DNA of 64,000 nt from JASJBU01 sp963790775 (GTDB lineage: Bacteria > Pseudomonadota > Gammaproteobacteria > Chromatiales > Chromatiaceae). A program made the translations under genes and the position numbers. Below are positions 18,912 through 26,843 of this stretch, piece after piece; position 1 is the first letter of the stretch, and every line of letters begins with the position of its first letter. The DNA lies in contig CAWBPR010000011.1 of NCBI GenBank assembly GCA_963790775.1, positions 727,714-791,713 of the forward strand. The letters run 5' to 3'. A model generated the notes under the pieces. It ran no database searches, was not told the origin of the DNA, and was given only the letters and a program-made list of their open reading frames with translations.

Positions 18912-21041
18912 TTAGTTCTCGGCCTTGGATTCATCGTGGATCGCGCGAGGAAGAAACAGTTGAAACCTGGTGCCTGTTTCGTTGCTCGAAGTGCAGCTTA
19001 TCGAACCCGAAAGTTCGTCTATGAGGTGTTTTACGATGGCCAGTCCGAGGCCGGAATGGGTGCTGTCCTTGGTGCTGCTGACAGGAGTGAAAAGATTCTG
19101 CATGATCTGATCGGGTATGCCGGGTCCATTATCCTGCACGACAATTTCGAAGTAAGTTGCTCCATTCAGGTGGACCTTGTCATGTGTGGATATCGCCAGA
19201 GTCCCGCCATCCTGCATCGCTTCAACGGCATTTTTTACGAGATTTGTAATGATCTGTTTCAGATTGCCTCGGTTAATGAAGAGCGGTGGAATGTTTCTGT
19301 CCAGATCCAGTGTGGCTTCAATGTTGTGGGTCGTGAAAAGGGAGGAACCAAAGAGTTTGAAAAGATCGGTTATCAGGCCATTTATGTTCACATTAAGGCT
19401 TTGGTGCCCAAGCTCATCCGGGATATCTCGCATCCGTAAGATAATTTTTCCTACCCTTTCGATCTCCTCTTTGAGGATGTCCAGCTCTTCCTGGACCGGG
19501 TGATCAGCACCCAGTTTCATACCGAGTATGTGTAGATAGTTGTTGATGATACCGAGTGGATTATTGGCTTCGTGGACAATTTTTCTTGCTTCCAGATGAA
19601 ATGCACTGCGTTCTTCAGAGAGTCGTTCCTGGTCGCTGGCCTGTCTGGAGATCTGGCGCGACAGGGTACGGCCAGCCTCATTAGAAAATAATTTGAGAAG
19701 CTCGATTTGTTGTGTAAGTTGCTGCCATTTACTGTAATCCAGTCCTGCAACCAGCAATCCAAACACATTGCCTGTTGAAACAAGTGGCAGGTAGATCAGC
19801 CCTTCCTCACCAAGGATGCGGCTGAGTTGGCGATCAGCAACCGATATACTGGCTGGGTCGGCCTGTTCAAAGGAGGCAGTAAGGCTTTTTGAATGGAAAG
19901 CGCGTGCGGCGAGGCTGCGATCAGATCCTGCAGAAATGCTCATGCCTGCCAGCAGTTCCGCATTGGTATCATCGTGACTGATGGCCTGCAGCGAGTCAGT
20001 TGCCTTATTATGGATCAGGAAACAAGTTGCGTGCAGATCAAACAGAATGCCAATGTCGCGTTGGATCAGTTTCAATGTTTCGTGAAGAACCGGGCTGGAA
20101 CTCGTTTCATCACCCTTACTCCCGAGCAATGCAAGACCTTTAATTCGTTCTCCCAGCGCCTGTCTGATGGATGAGCTTGTACCCTTGCCGGCAGGCTGGA
20201 ACAGTTTTATGCCAAGATCTTCTGCGGCTGTTCTTACTTTTTCCTGTGTCTGCTTGAGAATTCCGTCCAGGATCGATTGATTTAGACCAAACAGTAAATC
20301 TGCACGCTCGAGTAGTGTATTGTCTGGCGTTGTTTCTGATGCTGAGAGATGACAGGCAAGATTTATCAGCTTCACCAGGTGTGAGCTGTCGAGAATGGCC
20401 AGTGTGGGTTCATGCTGATAGAGCACTGCATCCGAGATAAAGGAGCGTACCTTCCAGCTATCGATCAGGTGAGCTCCCACCTCGCATGAGGTGACATTGA
20501 GCTTTTCTTTCTCAAGGGACGCCAAGCCTTCGCCACTGATTTTCATGTCGAAAATTTCAGCATATTCCTGGGGAAAGTTTTGCAATAAAGCGAGTTGACC
20601 CAAACGATGCAACAGGCCGGCAAGATAGGCTTCGTCCGGTGCAGGGTAGGCAGTCAGTTCAGCGAGCGATTTGGCGATGTGGGCACAGCTCAAGGAGTAG
20701 TACCAGATTTCATCCAGACAGCGTTCCACTGGCTGAGCGACTTGTGAAAAGAACTGTTGTACAGCGCCTGTTATGGCAATGGTTTTGACAGTCTGCAGAC
20801 CCAACACCACGAGTAAGCGATTGATATCCTTGATCTCATTCCATTGCCGGTAGGTGGGTGAGTTGGCCGTGGTAATGACTTTGGATGAGACTCCAGCATC
20901 CTTTTGGATGATTTCCGCGAGGCGCACAAAGCTCACATCAGAGCTGTTGCAGGTATCAATCAGCTCAATGAGAATAGCTGGTGGAGTAGGCAGTCCGGCA
21001 AAATCCAAACCAGTAATGACATCTATTGAAGAATCGCTCAT
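18912..21041 (-). CDS. HDOD-GAF hybrid sensor histidine kinase
   Basis: This 709-residue protein begins with an HDOD domain (about 15-215; FAGLPTPPAILIELIDTC, LLVVLGLQTVKTIAI, YLAGLLHRLGQLALL), followed by a GAF-like segment (about 300-460) and a histidine kinase core. The H-box is ARKIVHEANNPLG with His near 489; the N-box is NLVKNAVEAM; the ATP-lid motifs are DNGPGIPD and GLGLAIV. No membrane segment is seen, so it senses a cytoplasmic signal. The REC-PAS-GGDEF-EAL regulator begins three bases downstream, indicating a dedicated two-component pair that feeds c-di-GMP control. It is divergent from the flagellar operon that begins with fliL. Confidence 0.92.
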   Translation of the reverse strand: MSDSSIDVITGLDFAGLPTPPAILIELIDTCNSSDVSFVRLAEIIQKDAGVSSKVITTANSPTYRQWNEIKDINRLLVVLGLQTVKTIAITGAVQQFFSQVAQPVERCLDEIWYYSLSCAHIAKSLAELTAYPAPDEAYLAGLLHRLGQLALLQNFPQEYAEIFDMKISGEGLASLEKEKLNVTSCEVGAHLIDSWKVRSFISDAVLYQHEPTLAILDSSHLVKLINLACHLSASETTPDNTLLERADLLFGLNQSILDGILKQTQEKVRTAAEDLGIKLFQPAGKGTSSSIRQALGERIKGLALLGSKGDETSSSPVLHETLKLIQRDIGILFDLHATCFLIHNKATDSLQAISHDDTNAELLAGMSISAGSDRSLAARAFHSKSLTASFEQADPASISVADRQLSRILGEEGLIYLPLVSTGNVFGLLVAGLDYSKWQQLTQQIELLKLFSNEAGRTLSRQISRQASDQERLSEERSAFHLEARKIVHEANNPLGIINNYLHILGMKLGADHPVQEELDILKEEIERVGKIILRMRDIPDELGHQSLNVNINGLITDLFKLFGSSLFTTHNIEATLDLDRNIPPLFINRGNLKQIITNLVKNAVEAMQDGGTLAISTHDKVHLNGATYFEIVVQDNGPGIPDQIMQNLFTPVSSTKDSTHSGLGLAIVKHLIDELSGSISCTSSNETGTRFQLFLPRAIHDESKAEN

Positions 21042-21365
21042 GTGTTTTCTAAATTATATTCTAAACATGAGGTTACGAGAGCTATTAATAGCATTAATTT
21101 AAGGAAAGATTAAGTATTAATGCTGATTTATTTTCATCAAATTAAAACTTTATTCGTATCTGCATGGCGCTGTTAAGCACGCGTCGGGGGCGTTTTCGAT
21201 GATCGGATTAATGTCGAAAAAATGCTTCCTGTATGATTTTGTTTGTCAAAGTTTTGTCACTCCTCCTGGCTGAATAAGTAACATATTGTATTTTATGAGA
21301 AATAATTGATTTCTCTTGTGGCATCTATTTTGCTTTCTTAAGTTGTAAATCCCAGGGGAGTGTAA
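21042..21365. other. Divergent intergenic region upstream of the flagellar cluster
   Basis: These 324 AT-rich bases lie between the histidine kinase (minus) and fliL (plus). The plus side carries a sigma-54 promoter at 21319-21334. On the minus side a TATAAT at about 21055-21060 could serve the kinase operon. No ORF of interest is present. Confidence 0.6.
21319..21334 (+). promoter_or_regulatory. Sigma-54 (RpoN) promoter of the fliL operon
   Basis: TGGCATCTATTTTGCT matches the -24/-12 consensus, with GG and GC separated by exactly ten bases. It lies 31 bp upstream of the fliL ATG, and an AGGGGAG ribosome site (about 21354-21360) sits between them. The class II/III flagellar genes of polar flagellates are commonly RpoN/FleQ-dependent. 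No FleQ-type gene lies in this window. Confidence 0.8.
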
Positions 21366-21896
21366 ATGGCCAACCAAAAGACAACTGAAGACTTGGACTT
21401 AGGTGAAGAGAAGTCGAGTAAAAAGAAGCTGTTCATCATAATCGCTATAGTCCTAATTTTGCTCATCGGTGGCGGGGTGGCTGCCTTTTTCCTGCTGTCT
21501 GGTGATGACGAGACTGACGAGAGTACTGCGCAAGAGTCATCGGCAGAGAAGCAGCAAGAGACTGAGTCAGTCGAGGAGAAAGGTCCAGCCCAATATTATG
21601 CTATGTCACCAGTGTTTGTCGTCAATCTGCCAGGACGACCAAGTCTACTGCAGGTCGGTGTCAATGTAAGAGTGACCAGCGATCAGATGGTCGATTTTCT
21701 CAAGCACAACGATCCGATGCTTCGTCATCATCTGTTGAATCTTCTGCAGGGTAAAGATGCAAAGACTCTGGTTGACAGAAAGGCGAAGGAGGCGTTGCAG
21801 ATTGAGATGCTTGATGAGATCAACCGCATCGTGAAAGAGTTATCTGGCCCTGGGGAAGTGGAAGCCCTCTATTTCACCAGTTTTGTGATGCAATAA
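21366..21896 (+). CDS. fliL: Flagellar basal body-associated protein FliL
   Basis: This 176-residue protein has a short cytoplasmic N-terminus, one membrane helix (about 24-45, LFIIIAIVLILLIGGGVAAFFLL), an acidic Ser/Glu-rich linker (about 48-75) and a periplasmic domain (YAMSPVFVVNLPGRPSLLQVGVNVRV). FliL surrounds the stator units at the motor and supports torque and stator recruitment. It heads the fliLMNOPQR-flhBA run and is preceded by an RpoN promoter. The C-terminus EALYFTSFVMQ matches the family. Confidence 0.93.
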   Translation: MANQKTTEDLDLGEEKSSKKKLFIIIAIVLILLIGGGVAAFFLLSGDDETDESTAQESSAEKQQETESVEEKGPAQYYAMSPVFVVNLPGRPSLLQVGVNVRVTSDQMVDFLKHNDPMLRHHLLNLLQGKDAKTLVDRKAKEALQIEMLDEINRIVKELSGPGEVEALYFTSFVMQ

Positions 21897-21900
21897 ATCC

Positions 21901-22941
21901 ATGAGCTCTAACGATTTACTCTCACAAGAAGAGATCGATGCCCTGTTACATGGTGTGGATAACGGAAATGTTGGTGCTGAAGTCGAGGCAGATATTGATG
22001 TTGATGGAGTCAGTTCTTACGATTTTGCCAGTCAGGACCGGATTGTTCGCGGTCGCTTGCCGACGCTGGAGATCATAAACGAGCGGTTTGCCCGCTATTT
22101 TCGCACCAGTCTGTTCAACATGCTTCGCCGCACCGCGGACATCTCCGTTTCCGGCATTCAGATGCAGAAGTTTTCTGAATTTGTCCACAGTCTGTTTGTG
22201 CCCACCAGCCTCAATATGCTGAAGGTTCAGCCACTGCGTGGCAAGGGATTATTCGTAATCGACCCGAAACTGGTATTCAGCGTGGTGGATAACTATTTCG
22301 GCGGCAGCGGTCGTTTCCACACCAAGATTGAAGGGCGTGACTTTACGCCGACCGAAAATCGTGTCATTCAGATTTTACTGGAGCTTGCTTTCAACGATAT
22401 GCAGCAGTCCTGGAAACCAGTTTTCCCCGTTAAATTTGAATATACGGGTTCAGAGGTCAATCCCCAGTTTGCGAATATCGTCAGTCCTTCCGAAGTGGTG
22501 GTGGTCACCTCTTTTCACCTGGACCTGGAGAACGGTGGAGGTGATTTCCATATCTGTTTCCCTTACTCAATGATCGAACCTATCAGAGAGTTGCTTGATG
22601 CCGGTGTACAGAGTGATCGGGGCGAACGTGATGAACGCTGGGAGAAATCCATGCGGGAAGAAATTATGAATGCCAAGGTGGAACTGAACAGCATCCTCAC
22701 TGAGGTGACTCTGAGTTTGGATGAGATCTCACAGCTTGAGAAGGGTGACATCATTCCCATCGAGATTCCGGATGAGGTGATAGTGGATGCAGCGGATGTG
22801 CCCATTTTTCGCGCCAGGTTGGGTGTCTCTGATGGCAACTATTCCCTGAAAATCACAGATTGGATTGAACAGAGCCGACACACAGGTCTGCACGAGTACT
22901 TGGAGTTCGCGCGGAGATTGGATGAACCAAATAATATTTGA
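21901..22941 (+). CDS. fliM: Flagellar motor switch protein FliM
   Basis: This 346-residue protein starts four bases after the fliL stop. Its N-terminal LLSQEEIDALLHGVD is the CheY-P binding peptide of FliM. The middle domain (about 40-230; ASQDRIVRGRLPTLEIINERFARYFR) contacts FliG, and the C-terminal SpoA domain (about 255-330; VELNSILTEVTLSLDEISQLEKGDIIPIE) pairs with FliN. It forms the wall of the cytoplasmic C ring that switches rotation direction. The length and all regions are normal. Confidence 0.97.
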   Translation: MSSNDLLSQEEIDALLHGVDNGNVGAEVEADIDVDGVSSYDFASQDRIVRGRLPTLEIINERFARYFRTSLFNMLRRTADISVSGIQMQKFSEFVHSLFVPTSLNMLKVQPLRGKGLFVIDPKLVFSVVDNYFGGSGRFHTKIEGRDFTPTENRVIQILLELAFNDMQQSWKPVFPVKFEYTGSEVNPQFANIVSPSEVVVVTSFHLDLENGGGDFHICFPYSMIEPIRELLDAGVQSDRGERDERWEKSMREEIMNAKVELNSILTEVTLSLDEISQLEKGDIIPIEIPDEVIVDAADVPIFRARLGVSDGNYSLKITDWIEQSRHTGLHEYLEFARRLDEPNNI

Positions 22942-22960
22942 ATCATAGAGGGCCAATCCT

Positions 22961-23368
22961 ATGAGCGAAAAAGATAAACAGACGGATCCGAATGAAGCGC
23001 TGGACGACGAGTGGGCTGCCGCACTGGATGAGCAGGATGATTCTAAGGATGGTAAGAGCCCCAAAACGGCGAAGTTCGATGAACTGAAAAATGAGCCGGG
23101 AGACGATTCCGTCAATCTTGATGCGATCCTCGATGTTCCGATTACCATTTCCATGGAGATTGGCAGGACCAAGCTGACGATTCGCAACTTGCTGCAATTG
23201 AACCAGGGATCTGTTGTGGAGTTGGATCGGCTGGCGGGCGAGCCAATGGACGTCCTGGTGAATGGCACTCTGATTGCACAGGGTGAAGTGGTAGTGGTGA
23301 ATGAGAAATTCGGCCTGCGTCTGACAGATATTATCAGTCCGACAGAACGGGTCAAGAGACTGGGATGA
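22961..23368 (+). CDS. fliN: Flagellar motor switch protein FliN
   Basis: This 135-residue protein has an acidic, disordered N-terminus (about 1-55) and a C-terminal SpoA domain (DVPITISMEIGRTKLTIRNLLQLNQGSVVELDRLAGEPMDVLVNGTLIAQGEVVVVNEKFGLRLTDI region, about 58-130). FliN forms the base of the C ring and, with FliH, helps localise export substrates. Its stop overlaps the start of fliO (23365-23368, ATGA), indicating coupled translation. Confidence 0.96.
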   Translation: MSEKDKQTDPNEALDDEWAAALDEQDDSKDGKSPKTAKFDELKNEPGDDSVNLDAILDVPITISMEIGRTKLTIRNLLQLNQGSVVELDRLAGEPMDVLVNGTLIAQGEVVVVNEKFGLRLTDIISPTERVKRLG

Positions 23369-23763
23369 GACGACTCTCCCTTGCCGGAATAATCTGTCTA
23401 TGCAGTGCACTGGCGTTGGCGGATACGGGTGAGAAACGGCTTGCGCCCCTGGGTGCGCAGAGCCTGCTGGAGACCGGGGCCGGACTGCTGCTGATACTGA
23501 CGTTGATTCTCGGTGGTGCCTGGCTGTTCAAACGTTACAGCCGACTCCCGATAGCAGGTAAGAATTTGATCGCTGTCCTGGGCGGTGTGTCTGTAGGTCC
23601 CAGGGAACGTGTGGTGGTGTTAAAAATTGAAAACACTAGAGTGGTTGTCGGAGTGGCTCCCGGGCAAGTCAGCATGCTGCATGTTCTGCCTGCTGATGAG
23701 CAGTCGGAAACGAGTTTCAAATCCCAGCTTGCCGTGGCGAAACAGGACGAGGCGGGGGCATGA
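23365..23763 (+). CDS. fliO: Flagellar biosynthetic protein FliO
   Basis: This 132-residue protein has an N-terminal signal-like segment (RRLSLAGIICLCSALALA), one membrane helix (about 34-52, LLLILTLILGGAWLF) and a small cytoplasmic domain with the family run RERVVVLKIENTRVVVGVAPGQVSMLH. FliO helps assemble FliP in the export gate and is poorly conserved. Start overlaps the fliN stop, and the fliP start follows two bases after its stop. Confidence 0.92.
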   Translation: MRRLSLAGIICLCSALALADTGEKRLAPLGAQSLLETGAGLLLILTLILGGAWLFKRYSRLPIAGKNLIAVLGGVSVGPRERVVVLKIENTRVVVGVAPGQVSMLHVLPADEQSETSFKSQLAVAKQDEAGA

Positions 23764-23764
23764 A

Positions 23765-24502
23765 GTGAAGATTATTCTGTCCCTGCTTTTGCTGCTTGTC
23801 TCAGCCTCTCCAGCCCTGGCGGCGCCAGGCGTGGATGCCTTTACTGTCAATACGGATGCTCAAGGTGGTCAGACCTACACCCTGACAATCCAGGTGCTGT
23901 TCTTCATGACAGCGCTGACCCTGCTGCCGGGGGCTTTGATGATGATGACCTCTTTTGCCCGTATCATCATTGTGCTGGCTATCCTGCGCCAGGCACTGGG
24001 TACCCAGAGCACGCCGAACAATCAGATTCTCATCGGGCTGGCACTGTTTCTCACCCTGTTCATCATGATGCCGGTATTCAATGAGGTCAATGAAGTGGCT
24101 GTGCAACCCTACATGGCGGAACAGCTGGATACGGTTCAGGCATTGCAGGCAGCGGCAGCTCCAGTGCGGGAGTTTATGCTGGCTCAGACCCGCGAGGACG
24201 ATCTGGCTCTGTTCGCCAGGATCGGTGACTTCGGCGAGCTTGATGGTCCGGAGAGTGCGCCATTTACTTTACTGCTGCCTGCTTTCGCCACCAGTGAACT
24301 GAAGACTGGCTTCCAGATCGGTTTTCTGTTGTTTATCCCGTTTTTGATCATTGATGTTGTGGTCGCCAGTGTCCTTATGTCGATGGGTATGATGATGCTT
24401 TCCCCAATGATTATCTCATTGCCTTTCAAGATCATGCTGTTCGTACTGATTGATGGTTGGGCGTTGGTGTTTGGCACGCTGGCAGCCAGTTTTCAGGTTT
24501 AG
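23765..24502 (+). CDS. fliP: Flagellar export gate protein FliP (GTG start)
   Basis: The open frame extends upstream into fliO, but the GTG at 23765, right after the fliO stop, gives 245 residues starting VKIILSLLLLLVSASPALAAPG. This is a normal FliP signal sequence and length. Membrane helices and the conserved LLPGALMMMTSFARIIIVLAILRQALGTQSTPNNQIL and PFLIIDVVVASVLMSMGMMMLSP runs (each quoted in part) identify FliP. Five FliP subunits form the core of the type III export channel with FliQ and FliR. The GTG choice is an inference from spacing and family length. Confidence 0.95.
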   Translation: MKIILSLLLLLVSASPALAAPGVDAFTVNTDAQGGQTYTLTIQVLFFMTALTLLPGALMMMTSFARIIIVLAILRQALGTQSTPNNQILIGLALFLTLFIMMPVFNEVNEVAVQPYMAEQLDTVQALQAAAAPVREFMLAQTREDDLALFARIGDFGELDGPESAPFTLLLPAFATSELKTGFQIGFLLFIPFLIIDVVVASVLMSMGMMMLSPMIISLPFKIMLFVLIDGWALVFGTLAASFQV

Positions 24503-24517
24503 CGCAAGGAGTGAAAG

Positions 24518-24787
24518 ATGGATCCGGATACCGTGATGAATATCGGCAAGCAGACCCTGGAGGTGATCGGCATGCTGGCTGGAATGGTGTTGCTGCCCGC
24601 ACTTGCGGTGGGACTCGTGATTGCGATGTTTCAGGCTGCAACCCAGATCAATGAGATGACCCTGACCTTCATCCCTAAGCTGGCGGTCGTCGGGCTGGTA
24701 TTGATGTTTGCCGGTCACTGGATGCTGCAGGTGCTGATGACTTTTTCCATGAATCTGATCGAGAGTATTCCCGAATTGATTCAATAA
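24518..24787 (+). CDS. fliQ: Flagellar export gate protein FliQ
   Basis: This 89-residue protein has two membrane helices (about 15-38 and 50-75) and the family motif VIAMFQAATQINEMTLTFIPK. FliQ packs around FliP/FliR in the export gate. It starts 15 bases after fliP with an AAGGAG ribosome site (24508-24513). A 92-bp gap before fliR contains GC-rich inverted repeats but no gene. Confidence 0.96.
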   Translation: MDPDTVMNIGKQTLEVIGMLAGMVLLPALAVGLVIAMFQAATQINEMTLTFIPKLAVVGLVLMFAGHWMLQVLMTFSMNLIESIPELIQ

Positions 24788-24879
24788 GCAGGAGCATGTG
24801 TGGTCGAGTGGACTGCGACCTTGTCCCTGCCAGGGAGGGCGGGATTTTATTCCACGGATGCCGTTTGACCAGGTGATCT

Positions 24880-25659
24880 ATGCCTTTCAGTGAAGCTCAG
24901 CTCAGTGCATGGTTGGCCGCCTACCTCTGGCCATTGGTACGCATCAGTGCGATGCTGCTGTCCTCGTCAGTGTTTAACTCCCGGCAACTACCTGTCCAGA
25001 TACGCCTGTTCATGACGCTGTTGATTACCTGGGTCATCGCGCCATCCCTCCCTGAACAACCAGCCATCGATGTGCTCAGCCATGAGGGGTTCGTGATCAT
25101 GCTGCAGCAGATTTTGATCGGGGTAACTATGGGTTTCATTCTGCAAATGGTCTTTGCAGCACTGGTGTTCGGTGGACAGGTAGTTGCCTATAGCATGGGG
25201 CTGGGTTTTGCCTCCATGGTTGATCCGCAGAACGGTGTGCAGGTGCCGGTGCTTGCACAGTACTATCTGATTCTGGCCACACTCTTGTTTCTTACATTCA
25301 ACGGCCACTTGTTGATGATCGAACTGGTGGCTGACAGCTTTCACAGTCTACCGGTCGCAGTGGATGGAATTTCACGCAACAGTCTTCTCGAGGTGGTTGC
25401 CTGGGGCAGCCGCATGTTTTCCGGTGGCCTGCTTATTGCGTTACCGATCATGGGCGCCATGTTATTGGTAAACATGGGGATGGGGGTGGTGATGCGGGCC
25501 GCGCCCCAACTCAATATCTTCTCCATTGGGTTTCCCATCACCATGCTGATGGGTTTTGCCCTGATCTGGGTGACACTGCCGAATGTTATGAACGTATTCA
25601 ATAACCTGTTGGAAGAGGCTTTTCAACAGATTATGCAAACCCTGCGGGTTACGAGGTGA
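24880..25659 (+). CDS. fliR: Flagellar export gate protein FliR
   Basis: This 259-residue inner-membrane protein has about six helices and the family segments WPLVRISAMLLSSSVFNSRQLP, GFILQMVFAALVFGGQ and LGFASMVDPQNGVQVPVLAQYY. FliR is the single-copy subunit that closes the FliPQR export gate. It is followed by flhB after three bases. Length is normal. Confidence 0.95.
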   Translation: MPFSEAQLSAWLAAYLWPLVRISAMLLSSSVFNSRQLPVQIRLFMTLLITWVIAPSLPEQPAIDVLSHEGFVIMLQQILIGVTMGFILQMVFAALVFGGQVVAYSMGLGFASMVDPQNGVQVPVLAQYYLILATLLFLTFNGHLLMIELVADSFHSLPVAVDGISRNSLLEVVAWGSRMFSGGLLIALPIMGAMLLVNMGMGVVMRAAPQLNIFSIGFPITMLMGFALIWVTLPNVMNVFNNLLEEAFQQIMQTLRVTR

Positions 25660-25662
25660 TAT

Positions 25663-26796
25663 ATGGCTGACAATCAGGACGGCCAGGAAAAAACTGAACA
25701 ACCGACATCTAAGCGACTTGATGATGCGAGGAAGAAAGGCCAGACAGCCCGCTCTCGTGAACTCAATACCATGGCCATTACCCTGATCGGTGTGATGGCG
25801 CTGGTGGTGATGAGTGGTCAATTGGGTGGCGACCTGAAGGAGGTCATGGTCGATGGCTTTACCCTCGAGCGCAGTGAGATCTTTAATGTCAACAGTATCT
25901 TCATACATCTGGGAAATGCGGTGCAGCATGCCTTTTTGGGGCTGGCGCCATTCTTTCTGCTGATGATCGTGGTGGCCATTGGCAGTTCCATAGCATTGGG
26001 AGGATTCTCCATCAGTGCCGAGGCATTGACGCCTAAACTCAGCAAGCTGAGCCCGATCAAGGGACTCAAGCGAACCTTCTCCGCCAAGGGTCTGGTGGAA
26101 CTCCTGAAGGCGATGGCCAAATTCGCGCTAATCGGCGGCGCAACCATGCTGCTGCTTTGGAATACCCTGGATGACTATCTGTTGCTGCACGACATGGATT
26201 TACATCAGGCGGTCGACCATCTGGGGCGTCTGCTTGGCTGGTCAATTATCCTGATCAGCGCCACCCTGATTCTGGTGGCGGCGATTGATGTGCCGTTTCA
26301 ACTCTGGGAGCACAAGCGTCAGTTGAAGATGACGCGTCAAGAGGTGCGTGACGAGATGAAGGAGACCGATGGAAGGCCTGAGGTTAAAGGCCGCATTCGC
26401 CAGCTGCAGCGGGAGATGGCGCAGCGGCGCATGATGGAAGAGGTGCCCAAGGCGGATGTGATTGTCACCAACCCCAGCCATTATGCAGTCGCATTGGTTT
26501 ATCATCCGGATTCCATGCATGCGCCTAAACTGGTGGCCAAGGGTGCTGATATCGTGGCATTTAATATCCGTAAGGTAGGTGAGAAAGCGCAAGTACCGGT
26601 TATTGAGTCACCTATGCTTGCCCGGGCCATCTACTTCCATACCGAGTTGAATGAGTTCATTCCAGCAGGACTCTATCTCGCAGTGGCAAAACTGCTGGCT
26701 TATGTGTTCCAGCTCAGGGTTTATAAAACCGATGGTGGCGACATTCCGGAGGCACCCAGCGATTTGCCGGTGCCGCAGGAGTATCAGCATGATTGA
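25663..26796 (+). CDS. flhB: Flagellar export specificity switch FlhB (NPSH variant)
   Basis: This 377-residue protein begins GQEKTEQPTSKRLDDARKKGQ, typical of FlhB, has four membrane helices (about 28-215) and a C-terminal cytoplasmic domain. The autocleavage motif reads NPSH (IVTNPSHYAVALVY) where the textbook motif is NPTH; the Asn-Pro bond is retained, so cleavage is still expected. FlhB switches export from rod/hook to filament substrates after cleavage. It sits between fliR and flhA, as usual. Confidence 0.96.
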   Translation: MADNQDGQEKTEQPTSKRLDDARKKGQTARSRELNTMAITLIGVMALVVMSGQLGGDLKEVMVDGFTLERSEIFNVNSIFIHLGNAVQHAFLGLAPFFLLMIVVAIGSSIALGGFSISAEALTPKLSKLSPIKGLKRTFSAKGLVELLKAMAKFALIGGATMLLLWNTLDDYLLLHDMDLHQAVDHLGRLLGWSIILISATLILVAAIDVPFQLWEHKRQLKMTRQEVRDEMKETDGRPEVKGRIRQLQREMAQRRMMEEVPKADVIVTNPSHYAVALVYHPDSMHAPKLVAKGADIVAFNIRKVGEKAQVPVIESPMLARAIYFHTELNEFIPAGLYLAVAKLLAYVFQLRVYKTDGGDIPEAPSDLPVPQEYQHD

Positions 26797-26843
26797 TCGG
26801 AATGTCGTATGTCTGGCGGAATAAAACTGAAAGGTATTGAGAC

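Noticed and set aside
24788..24879. GC-rich inverted repeats between fliQ and fliR
   Set aside because: They are short and imperfect and have no T-run; a terminator inside the export-gate operon is unlikely.
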